Notes under the pieces: generated by a model
The model's database searches: none
Told to the model about the DNA's origin: nothing
Seen by the model: the letters and a program-made list of their open reading frames with translations, nothing else
Position numbers and translations under genes: made by a program
Source: an uncultured Polaribacter sp.
Lineage (GTDB): Bacteria; Bacteroidota; Bacteroidia; Flavobacteriales; Flavobacteriaceae
Assembly (NCBI GenBank): GCA_913020555.1
Contig: CAJWAC010000004.1
Coordinates: forward strand, 1 to 57,367
Direction of reading: 5' to 3'
DNA length: 57,367 nt
Part shown: piece by piece, positions 36,176 to 43,332 of the stretch
Position numbering within the stretch: the stretch's first letter is position 1
Layout of the letters: each line of letters opens with the position of its first letter

Positions 36176-36733
36176 TTAAAAGATTAAAGGGATTATAAAC
36201 CAGGTGGCAATAATTCCACCAATAAAAAACCCAATTACAGCCAATAAAGAAGGAATTTGCAAACTACTTAAACCAGTAATTGCATGACCAGAGGTACAGC
36301 CTCCTGCATATCGAGTTCCAAAACCAATTAATAATCCTGAAATTAGCAGAATTAAGAATCCTTTTAAGGAAAGGGCAACTTTGTTACTGAATATTTCGTC
36401 AGGAAAATATTGGTTCCCAACATTTGAAAAACCTAATTCTGTAAGTTCTTTAACAGTTACTGGGTTCAGATCTATAGTTTGCTCAGGAATTAAATATTTG
36501 GCAGAAATTAAACCTCCAATAATTAAACCTATCACAAACATCAATGCAAAATCTCTATCTTTCCAGTCTTTTTTAAAATAATCTGATATTTTTCCAGCTC
36601 CAGCAACGGTACAAAGCGTTTCAAAATTTGTTGAAGCTCCAAAATTTTTACCAAAATAAAAATAAAGTAATAAAGAAAACGCTATTAATGGACCACCAAT
36701 AAACCATGGCCAAGGTTGTAATATAAAATCCAT
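36176..36733 (-). CDS. YeeE/YedE-type sulfur transporter, large half
   Basis: 185 residues, with about four to five membrane segments. RYAGGCTSGHAITGLSSLQIPSLLAV is the conserved Cys-containing motif of the YeeE family. It starts 2 nt after waaA stops and is followed after 3 nt by the small half. Split YeeE pairs are usually found near sulfur dioxygenase or rhodanese genes; here they sit between waaA and the moa/moe genes. Confidence 0.88.
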   Translation of the reverse strand: MDFILQPWPWFIGGPLIAFSLLLYFYFGKNFGASTNFETLCTVAGAGKISDYFKKDWKDRDFALMFVIGLIIGGLISAKYLIPEQTIDLNPVTVKELTELGFSNVGNQYFPDEIFSNKVALSLKGFLILLISGLLIGFGTRYAGGCTSGHAITGLSSLQIPSLLAVIGFFIGGIIATWFIIPLIF

Positions 36734-36735
36734 GA

Positions 36736-37968
36736 TTAAATTTTATTTTTTAAATAATTCATAATTAATGTTGTAGCTCCAAGATTATCTTGGATGTATC
36801 TTTTATTGATATTACCTGTTAAATTTCTAAAACTTTCATCTTCTTTTAATTTTAAAAAAGTATCTGAAAATTCTTGCTGATTTGAAATTGAAATACAGCC
36901 TCCAATTTTAACCAAATCTACAGCTTCTTTAAATTTATCGTATTTATTTCCTATCACTACAGGAATTCCAAAAGTTGCAGGTTCCAAAATATTATGTAAC
37001 CCTGTTTTTAAACCTCCGCCAACATAAGCCACATCTGCAGCAGCATAAATTTTGGTTAAAATACCAATAGTATCAATAACAAAAACCTGATAACCTGCTA
37101 AATCTTTATCCGCCTTGGCTGAAAATAAAACTGTTTTTTTGTGAATAGTTTTTTGTAATTGTAAAATTGCATCACTTTTAATATTATGAGGTGCAATAAT
37201 TACTTTCTCTTCTTTAGAAATGTGATTATTAATATAATTTACCAATAACTCTTCATCTTCTGCCCAAGTACTCCCTGCAACTATCGTGTATTTTTTGTTC
37301 TTAAATTTATCAATAAAATCAATAAAATTGTCTTGCTCTAATACTTTAGAAACTCTATCAAAACGTGTATCTCCTGCAATTGTTACATTATGTAAATTTA
37401 TAGAGTTTAATAAGGTTTTTGACTTTTCATCTTGCACAAAAAAGTAATCAAAAGCATTTAACGATTTCCTCATGAAACCACCATATTTTTTGAAGAAGAG
37501 TTGTTTTTCTCTTAAAATTCCAGAAACTAAAATAGTCTTAACTTCTTTTTTACACAACTCATTTAATAAATTTGGCCAAAACTCATATTTAATAAAAATT
37601 GCAATTGTAGGATTAATTATTTCAATAAACTTTTTAGCATTAGATTTAGAATCTAAAGGCAAATAACAAACCACGTCTGCTAATTTGTAATTTTTTCTAA
37701 TTTCATATCCAGATGGAGAGAAAAAAGTCACTAAAATTTTATGTGTTCTATAAGTTTTTTTTATTTTTTCTATAACAGGAATTGCTTGTTCAAATTCACC
37801 CAGAGAAGCTGCGTGAAACCAAATTGTTTTCTCTCCTTGAAGAGGAGCTATTTCTAAAAATGTTTCCTTTCTACCTTCTACAAAAAGATTTATTTTCTTA
37901 TTAAAAAAAGCTAAAAATAATAATATATATTTAGTTTTAAAAATAATTATATCATACAAAAAACTCAT
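36736..37968 (-). CDS. waaA: 3-deoxy-D-manno-octulosonic acid transferase
   Basis: 410 residues (kdtA). Transfers Kdo from CMP-Kdo to lipid A precursor at the cytoplasmic face of the inner membrane. An N-terminal hydrophobic helix (~8-22) anchors it. The acceptor-domain catalytic Glu is in SLGEFEQ (E58); the donor-binding domain has AYVGGGL and the HNILEPATFGIPVVIGN motif, as in family GT30. The frame is open to 37998, but the -7 box at 37974-37981 falls inside that part, so the ATG at 37968 is the start, with almost no leader. It heads the run waaA, yeeE halves, moaA, moeA and aspartate kinase. Confidence 0.93.
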   Translation of the reverse strand: MSFLYDIIIFKTKYILLFLAFFNKKINLFVEGRKETFLEIAPLQGEKTIWFHAASLGEFEQAIPVIEKIKKTYRTHKILVTFFSPSGYEIRKNYKLADVVCYLPLDSKSNAKKFIEIINPTIAIFIKYEFWPNLLNELCKKEVKTILVSGILREKQLFFKKYGGFMRKSLNAFDYFFVQDEKSKTLLNSINLHNVTIAGDTRFDRVSKVLEQDNFIDFIDKFKNKKYTIVAGSTWAEDEELLVNYINNHISKEEKVIIAPHNIKSDAILQLQKTIHKKTVLFSAKADKDLAGYQVFVIDTIGILTKIYAAADVAYVGGGLKTGLHNILEPATFGIPVVIGNKYDKFKEAVDLVKIGGCISISNQQEFSDTFLKLKEDESFRNLTGNINKRYIQDNLGATTLIMNYLKNKI

Positions 37969-37973
37969 GCATA

Positions 37974-37981
37974 CAAAAATA
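37974..37981 (-). promoter_or_regulatory. -7 element TATTTTTG upstream of waaA
   Basis: Minus-strand TAnnTTTG match ending 5 nt before the ATG at 37968. Predicts a ~3-nt leader. No good -33 TTG. Confidence 0.55.
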
Positions 37982-38004
37982 CAAAATAGAAGTTTCATAA
38001 AACT

Positions 38005-38037
38005 AAAAAAAAGAGCTATTCACAAATGAATAGCTCT
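38005..38037 (-). terminator. Intrinsic terminator of the histidine kinase/response regulator genes
   Basis: AGAGCTATTCA (38012-38022) pairs with TGAATAGCTCT (38027-38037) around a 4-nt loop; on the minus strand it is followed by a run of seven U (A tract at 38005-38011). It lies between the response regulator stop (38170) and waaA. Confidence 0.9.
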
Positions 38038-38169
38038 ATATTTAAAGTGTTTAGATTATAATATCCCCCAACATTATTTTTCTTAAATACTTACCCTAAA
38101 TCTAAGATAAAATATCTAATTAATAAAATAAATGTTCTAAAACGTCTTTATTTTGTTCCAAAATAATAT

Positions 38170-38889
38170 TTATTGGGATTCTTCTAATTTTTTGTATAAA
38201 TTTTCTTTGTATTTAAGTCCTATAGGAATTGTAATATCAGATACTTGTAGATGATTCTGACTAATTTCTGTAATATGGTTTACATTAACAATGTAGCCTC
38301 TTTGAACTCGAATGAAATCACTATTTAGTTTTTCTTTTATCTCATTTAAGCTAATTCTAGTAATAATATTATTTTGATTTTGAAGGTGAATTTCAATATA
38401 AATATGTGCACTTTTAATAAAAGTGATTTCATTAAAAAATACTTTTTTTAAAATATTTCCATCTTTTACAAAAAATGAGTTCTTAGTTTTTCCCTGAATA
38501 ACAGAATTTCTGTTTTTTGAAAAATTATGAATTGCTATTTCTATAGAAGTATATAGTTCATTTTTAGAAAATGGCTTAATTAAATAGGCCTGCGGTGCTA
38601 CTTTTTTAACATTATTAACAACAGAAACATCTGCGTTGGCTGTTAAAAAGATAAATGGAAAATTGTAGAACTGATTGATTTTTTTTGCTAAATCTATACC
38701 CGTTTTTGCGCCTGCCAAATGAATATCTAATATGGCTATATCTGGTTTTTCTTTTTCAATACTTTCAATAGCTTCTGAAAAATTTAATACCGGTTCAAAT
38801 ACTTCGTAACCTAAACTTTGCAGTGTTCTGCAAACATTATCTGCAATTATAATTTCATCTTCAACTACTAAAACTTTTAATTTCTTCAT
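38170..38889 (-). CDS. LytTR-type response regulator
   Basis: 239 residues. The receiver domain (~1-125) has acidic residues at VVEDE, the phospho-acceptor Asp55 in AILDIHLAG and Lys in YLIKPFS. The C-terminal LytTR DNA-binding domain (~135-239) starts at SFFVKDGNILKKVFFNEITFI and ends QVSDITIPIGLKYKENLYKKL. It binds DNA as a beta-type domain when phosphorylated. It starts 2 nt after the partner kinase stops. Confidence 0.93.
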   Translation of the reverse strand: MKKLKVLVVEDEIIIADNVCRTLQSLGYEVFEPVLNFSEAIESIEKEKPDIAILDIHLAGAKTGIDLAKKINQFYNFPFIFLTANADVSVVNNVKKVAPQAYLIKPFSKNELYTSIEIAIHNFSKNRNSVIQGKTKNSFFVKDGNILKKVFFNEITFIKSAHIYIEIHLQNQNNIITRISLNEIKEKLNSDFIRVQRGYIVNVNHITEISQNHLQVSDITIPIGLKYKENLYKKLEESQ

Positions 38890-38891
38890 TT

Positions 38892-40805
38892 TTAAACCGT
38901 CTGCTTTCTTGTATGAGTGTCTTTGAATAAAATTTTGAATTGTAATCCAGATATATTCATCAATTCTAGTTCTCCTTGTAATTGCTTTACCAACCTTTGC
39001 ACCAATTTTAGACCAGAACTTTTTAAACGATCAATATTAAAATCTTTATCTAATCCTTGTCCATTATCTTTAACTATCAATTCAAAATTATTGTTGATGT
39101 TTTTCTTCAAAGATATCATAAGTATATTCCCTGCTTCATTTTTAAACGCATATTTAAATGTATTCGTAATTAACTCATTTAAAATTAAAGCTAAAGGAAT
39201 TGCTGTATCAACATCAAAATAAATTTCGTTTACCGCTACTTTTAAGTCAAGATTGTCATCATATTTATATAAAAACCTAAGTTCTTTGACTAATAAATTG
39301 ATAAATTCATCAAATTGAATAAGTCCAGACTCATTTCCATATAATTTTTGGTTGATTAAAGACATGGACTTTATTCTACTTTTACCCCTATCTAAAATTT
39401 CAATTATTTTAGCATCTTTTATTTCATCAGTTCCTAAATCCAATAAACTAGTAATCAATTGAAAATTATTCTTAACTCTATGATGCATTTCTTTAATAAT
39501 AAGTTCTTTTTCTTCCAAAGATTTCTTTACTATTTTATTTTTTTGAGCTATTTCAATCGACTGTTTTCTTATTTTTCTTAAAACTACAAATGACACCACT
39601 AGTAAAAATAAACATAGCAAAGTAATTATGAAATACAACCTAGTTTCTTCCTTTTCTAATATAATTTCTTTTTCTTTAGCTTTAACTATCTCCTCTGCCT
39701 TAAAGGTTTTATAATTTGCTAAAGATTCTGATAATTCTTCTGAATATATTTTTTTAGTTAAATTTAACGCCTGATGCTTATACTCTAAAGCTTCCAAATA
39801 ATATTTGTGTTTAGCTAAAGCAAATGAAGATCTATTTATTAAGTCCAAAAAGTCATTAGAATTTAAATTTTTTCCTAGATCTTTAAATTTTTCAACAAGT
39901 TCTAGTACATTTCCGACCTTAAATTTTTCTAAAACTTTTGATTTTAAAAGAGAATTATCTTCTAATGTTGATATTAATTGCGCATATAAAGCATAAGAAT
40001 ACGTTCTATAATAAGATTTATAAAGTTGGTTTATTAACGTATTTACTTCTTTATCATATCCACCTTTAAAAATATATGCATTAATTAGATTTGTTATGGT
40101 TGGATAATAAAATGAACTTCTCTGAGGTAATTTTTTTTCTAATTCTAAACTCTTTTCACAGACCTCAATATATTCATTCAATTTTTTCTCATATACTAGA
40201 AAATCTGATCCGTAATATAAAAAAATAATCTGTAATTCTATATCATCTAAATCTTTTGCTATTTGTAAAGATCTACTTGCCAGTTCTTTTCCTTTTTGTA
40301 ACTTTTTTTCAATAAGATACATCACAATAGGGTGCGTATTCAATTTAGTTTGCGCCCACAAGAAATTTTTGTCATCAACATTAAATTTAGACACATATTT
40401 TTCTAATTTATTTTGTTCTATTGAAGCTTTTGATAAAAATTCATCATCTCTTAGGTTTGTAATTAACAGCCATTTTATATTAAAAAAATCAATATTTATA
40501 GTTTTTGATTTTGGTTCAGTAATTTGACTATTTACAAACTCTGCAATTTTTTCATAATCTACATTTTCTCTTTTAGCTAGATTAGATATAAATTGATAAT
40601 AGTCTGAATAAGATATTTTATTGGTGTTTGTAAGACGTAGCAAGAAACTTTTATCAGCACTATTTTCTAGTTTAGAGATATAAAAATTGGCAGAGTCTAA
40701 TTTATTTAAAATTATATATTCCTCAGCTTTATGGTAATCATTATGTGACTGAGAAATAAGTTGTAGAGAAAAAAATAAAAATAAAAATTTTAGAGGGAAT
40801 TTCAT
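38892..40805 (-). CDS. TPR-containing sensor histidine kinase (HisKA_2 type)
   Basis: 637 residues: a signal peptide, about 360 residues of TPR-like helical repeats that would lie in the periplasm, a single membrane helix near residues 390-410 (FIITLLCLFLLVVSFVVLR) and a cytoplasmic kinase. The phospho-acceptor His is in KEMHHRVKNNFQL, the HisKA_2 pattern, and HATPase motifs are ILNELITNTFKYAF (N box) and DNGQGLD (G box). It should phosphorylate the LytTR regulator encoded directly downstream. The signal is unknown. Confidence 0.91.
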   Translation of the reverse strand: MKFPLKFLFLFFSLQLISQSHNDYHKAEEYIILNKLDSANFYISKLENSADKSFLLRLTNTNKISYSDYYQFISNLAKRENVDYEKIAEFVNSQITEPKSKTINIDFFNIKWLLITNLRDDEFLSKASIEQNKLEKYVSKFNVDDKNFLWAQTKLNTHPIVMYLIEKKLQKGKELASRSLQIAKDLDDIELQIIFLYYGSDFLVYEKKLNEYIEVCEKSLELEKKLPQRSSFYYPTITNLINAYIFKGGYDKEVNTLINQLYKSYYRTYSYALYAQLISTLEDNSLLKSKVLEKFKVGNVLELVEKFKDLGKNLNSNDFLDLINRSSFALAKHKYYLEALEYKHQALNLTKKIYSEELSESLANYKTFKAEEIVKAKEKEIILEKEETRLYFIITLLCLFLLVVSFVVLRKIRKQSIEIAQKNKIVKKSLEEKELIIKEMHHRVKNNFQLITSLLDLGTDEIKDAKIIEILDRGKSRIKSMSLINQKLYGNESGLIQFDEFINLLVKELRFLYKYDDNLDLKVAVNEIYFDVDTAIPLALILNELITNTFKYAFKNEAGNILMISLKKNINNNFELIVKDNGQGLDKDFNIDRLKSSGLKLVQRLVKQLQGELELMNISGLQFKILFKDTHTRKQTV

Positions 40806-40863
40806 AGCGTATTAATTTTTCTAAATTTAACTAAACATTCTTAAATAACTAATTATTAAGCAC

Positions 40864-40899
40864 AAAAAAACGTTCAAACAAATGCTTGAACGTTTTTTT
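40864..40899 (-). terminator. Intrinsic terminator after rpmA
   Basis: CGTTCAA (40871-40877) pairs with TTGAACG (40886-40892), flanked by A7 and T7. It lies 20 nt beyond the rpmA stop and reads on the minus strand; being symmetric it may also work on the other strand. Confidence 0.88.
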
Positions 40900-40919
40900 A
40901 TTTTATAAAACTTAAATGA

Positions 40920-41180
40920 TTAAGCTTCGAACGGAGTTATAGAAACATAAGATTTGTTGTTTCTTTTCTTTTGAAATTCTACAATTCCATCTACTCTTGC
41001 GTGTAAAGTATGATCTTTACCCATGTAAACGTTTTCTCCTGGATTGTGAGTAGTACCTCTTTGACGAACAATAATATTACCTGCAATTGCAGCTTGTCCT
41101 CCAAATATTTTTACTCCTAGTCGTTTCGATTCTGATTCTCTACCATTCTTCGAACTACCTACTCCTTTTTTATGTGCCAT
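40920..41180 (-). CDS. rpmA: 50S ribosomal protein L27
   Basis: 86 residues, full length. Begins [24 protein letters not shown] with the conserved N-terminal tail that reaches the peptidyl transferase centre; unlike Firmicutes, there is no cleavable N-terminal extension. IIVRQRGT follows. It is downstream of rplU by 26 nt, the usual order. Confidence 0.98.
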   Translation of the reverse strand: MAHKKGVGSSKNGRESESKRLGVKIFGGQAAIAGNIIVRQRGTTHNPGENVYMGKDHTLHARVDGIVEFQKKRNNKSYVSITPFEA

Positions 41181-41206
41181 GATACTATGGTTTAAAATTG
41201 AAATTC

Positions 41207-41713
41207 TTATTTAGTTAAAGCTTCTATTAATTCTGCTTTCTTTAAAGAAGTATATCCTGAGATACCTTGCTCTTTAGCCGCAGCTTTTAATTCTGCAACA
41301 GTCATAGAACTATAATCTGTTGTAGCTTCCTCTTTTACTTCAGCTTTAGGAGCAGCTTCTTTTTTAGGAGCAGCTTCTTTTTTTGCCGATTTTTTAGCAC
41401 CAGTAGCAGCAATAGATTCAATCTGAATCTCACTTAAATACTGTCTGTGTCCATTTTTCTTTCTGTAACCTTTTCTTCTTTTCTTTTTAAAGACGATTAC
41501 TTTATCACCTTTAAGGTGAGTTAAGATTTGAGCTGTTACTGAAGCTCCTTCTATAGCTGGGGCGCCAATAGATACTTTTCCATTATCATCAAGTAAAAGA
41601 ACGTTATCAAAAGTTACTTTTGATCCTTCTTCTCCTTGTAAACGATGAACGTATACCTTTTGGTCTTTTGCTACTTTAAACTGCTGCCCTGCTATCTCTA
41701 CGATTGCGTACAT
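41207..41713 (-). CDS. rplU: 50S ribosomal protein L21 with C-terminal extension
   Basis: 168 residues, against ~103 for typical L21. The core (1-~105) begins [14 protein letters not shown] and contains [14 protein letters not shown], the rRNA-binding segment. The extension is an Ala/Lys/Glu-rich linker ([18 protein letters not shown]) followed by a ~35-residue module ([19 protein letters not shown]... KKAELIEAL) that looks like a SAP/HeH-like helix-extended-loop-helix nucleic-acid-binding unit. Such tails occur in Flavobacteriia. It is preceded by a strong promoter and followed by rpmA. Confidence 0.96.
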   Translation of the reverse strand: MYAIVEIAGQQFKVAKDQKVYVHRLQGEEGSKVTFDNVLLLDDNGKVSIGAPAIEGASVTAQILTHLKGDKVIVFKKKRRKGYRKKNGHRQYLSEIQIESIAATGAKKSAKKEAAPKKEAAPKAEVKEEATTDYSSMTVAELKAAAKEQGISGYTSLKKAELIEALTK

Positions 41714-41772
41714 ACTATTTGTTTTGCGTTTTAATACTAATTGTAAGCACCTTATTACTTAAAATGCGGGTG

Positions 41773-41802
41773 CAAATATACATTTTTTCTGCAATCATAC
41801 AA
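41773..41802 (-). promoter_or_regulatory. Promoter of rplU-rpmA (TTG / TATATTTG)
   Basis: Minus strand: TTG at 41800-41802 and TATATTTG at 41773-41780, separated by 19 bp, the consensus spacing. The start would lie near 41770, giving a 55-60 nt leader, longer than most here. Confidence 0.78.
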
Positions 41803-41839
41803 GGCTGATTTTAGAAATAAATTAATCTAAATCCTTAAA

Positions 41840-41959
41840 ATGCTGCAACATTTAACCTTTTATTATGATGGATTCTTTTTATTTTTGATCCTTCTTTGTG
41901 TGTTGCCCATTTTGTATCACAATAAAGAAAAAAACATCAAATATTTTGTCAGTTATTAA
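41840..41959 (+). CDS. Possible 39-residue single-pass membrane peptide
   Basis: ATG at 41840 and TAA at 41957-41959 encode 39 residues, beginning MLQHLTFYYDG, with a hydrophobic core FFLFLILLCVLPILY and a basic tail. It lies in the rplU/M16 intergenic region, ending 14 nt before the M16 gene. AT-rich DNA often produces such ORFs by chance, so this is tentative. Confidence 0.25.
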   Translation: MLQHLTFYYDGFFLFLILLCVLPILYHNKEKNIKYFVSY

Positions 41960-41973
41960 TTAAATAAGAATCA

Positions 41974-43287
41974 ATGAAAAAAAGTATTTTATCTATTGCC
42001 TCTGCCATACTACTTACTTTAGCCTCAAACGCACAAAAAGTAGAATTTGAAGAGTACGATTTAAGTAACGGAATGCACGTAATTTTACATCAAGATACTT
42101 CTGCTCCCGTAGTTGTAACATCTGTAATGTATCATGTTGGTGCAAAAGATGAGCAACCAGGAAGAACAGGAATGGCGCATTTCTTTGAGCATTTATTGTT
42201 TGAAGGAACAGAAAATATCGCAAAAGGAGAATGGTTTAAAATTGTATCCTCTAATGGTGGAAGAAATAATGCTAATACCTCTGACGATAGAACTTATTAT
42301 TATGAAATTTTTCCATCAAACAAATTAGAATTGGGACTTTGGATGGAATCTGAACGATTATTGCACCCTATTATTAAACAAGGTGGTGTGGATACACAGA
42401 ACGAGGTTGTAAAAGAGGAAAAAAGATTGCGAGTAGATAATCAACCATATTCTCGTTTTTTAGAATATGTTAAATTAAACATGTTTAAAAAACATCCTTA
42501 CAAAGGAACCACAATTGGTAAGATGGCTGATTTAGATGCAGCAACTTTAGAAGAGTTTTTGGCGTTTAACAAAAAATTCTATGTGCCAAATAATGCAACT
42601 CTGGTAGTTGCTGGTGATATTGATTTTACGACAGCGAAGAAAATGATTGAAGATTATTTTGGCCCTATTCCTAGAGGAGCAGATGTTATCAAGGATTTTC
42701 CAAAAGAAGAACCAATTACGGAAGCAATGTCAGCTAAAGGATATGATCCAAATATTCAAATTCCTGCAATTATGGCGGCTTACAGAACTCCTTCCATGAA
42801 AACAAAAGATTCAAGAATTTTAGATATGATTTCTACATATTTAAGTACAGGAAGAAGTTCTGTGTTGTACAAGAAATTAGTGGATGATAAAAAAATGGCC
42901 TTACAAGCAGGTGCAATTAACTTAAGTCAAGAAGATTATGGAACTTATATTTTGTATGGTTTACCTCAAGGTGAAACTAAATTAGAAGATATTATTAAAG
43001 AAGTTGATGAAGAAATTGTAAAAATGCAAACAGAATTAATTTCAGAAAGAAATTTTCAAAAATTACAAAATCAGTTTGAAAACAATTTTGTGAACTCAAA
43101 TTCTAGTGTAGAAGGTATTGCAAATTCTTTAGCACGTTACAATGTCTTATATGGAGATACCAATTTAATCAATTCAGAAATTGAAATTTTTAGGTCAATC
43201 ACAAGAGAAGACATTAAAGCTGTTGCAAACAAATATTTGAATCCTAATCAGCGATTAATTTTAGAATATTTACCAGAAGAAAAATAA
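41974..43287 (+). CDS. M16 family zinc peptidase, catalytic subunit
   Basis: 437 residues with a signal peptide (ends near SNA). The inverted zinc motif HFFEH is at 69-73, with the third ligand Glu at about 148 (NEVVKEEKR), so zinc binding is intact. The second half is a non-catalytic M16 domain in which the usual Arg/Tyr pair is not obvious (MALQAG in place of the Tyr region). It probably works with the next gene product, as in two-subunit M16B peptidases, in the periplasm, degrading peptides. A relaxed -7 element TATTTTG is at 41942-41948. Confidence 0.92.
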   Translation: MKKSILSIASAILLTLASNAQKVEFEEYDLSNGMHVILHQDTSAPVVVTSVMYHVGAKDEQPGRTGMAHFFEHLLFEGTENIAKGEWFKIVSSNGGRNNANTSDDRTYYYEIFPSNKLELGLWMESERLLHPIIKQGGVDTQNEVVKEEKRLRVDNQPYSRFLEYVKLNMFKKHPYKGTTIGKMADLDAATLEEFLAFNKKFYVPNNATLVVAGDIDFTTAKKMIEDYFGPIPRGADVIKDFPKEEPITEAMSAKGYDPNIQIPAIMAAYRTPSMKTKDSRILDMISTYLSTGRSSVLYKKLVDDKKMALQAGAINLSQEDYGTYILYGLPQGETKLEDIIKEVDEEIVKMQTELISERNFQKLQNQFENNFVNSNSSVEGIANSLARYNVLYGDTNLINSEIEIFRSITREDIKAVANKYLNPNQRLILEYLPEEK

Positions 43288-43332
43288 CATATAATCAGTC
43301 TTTGACTGATATCTAATAACAATATATAAATT

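Noticed and set aside
38038..38169. Hidden gene in the 130-bp gap after the response regulator
   Set aside because: No reading frame or RNA-like structure beyond the terminator hairpin.
41714..41770. Ribosomal protein leader structure (L21 type) before rplU
   Set aside because: The ~57-nt leader is longer than usual here but I see no convincing conserved stem-loop.
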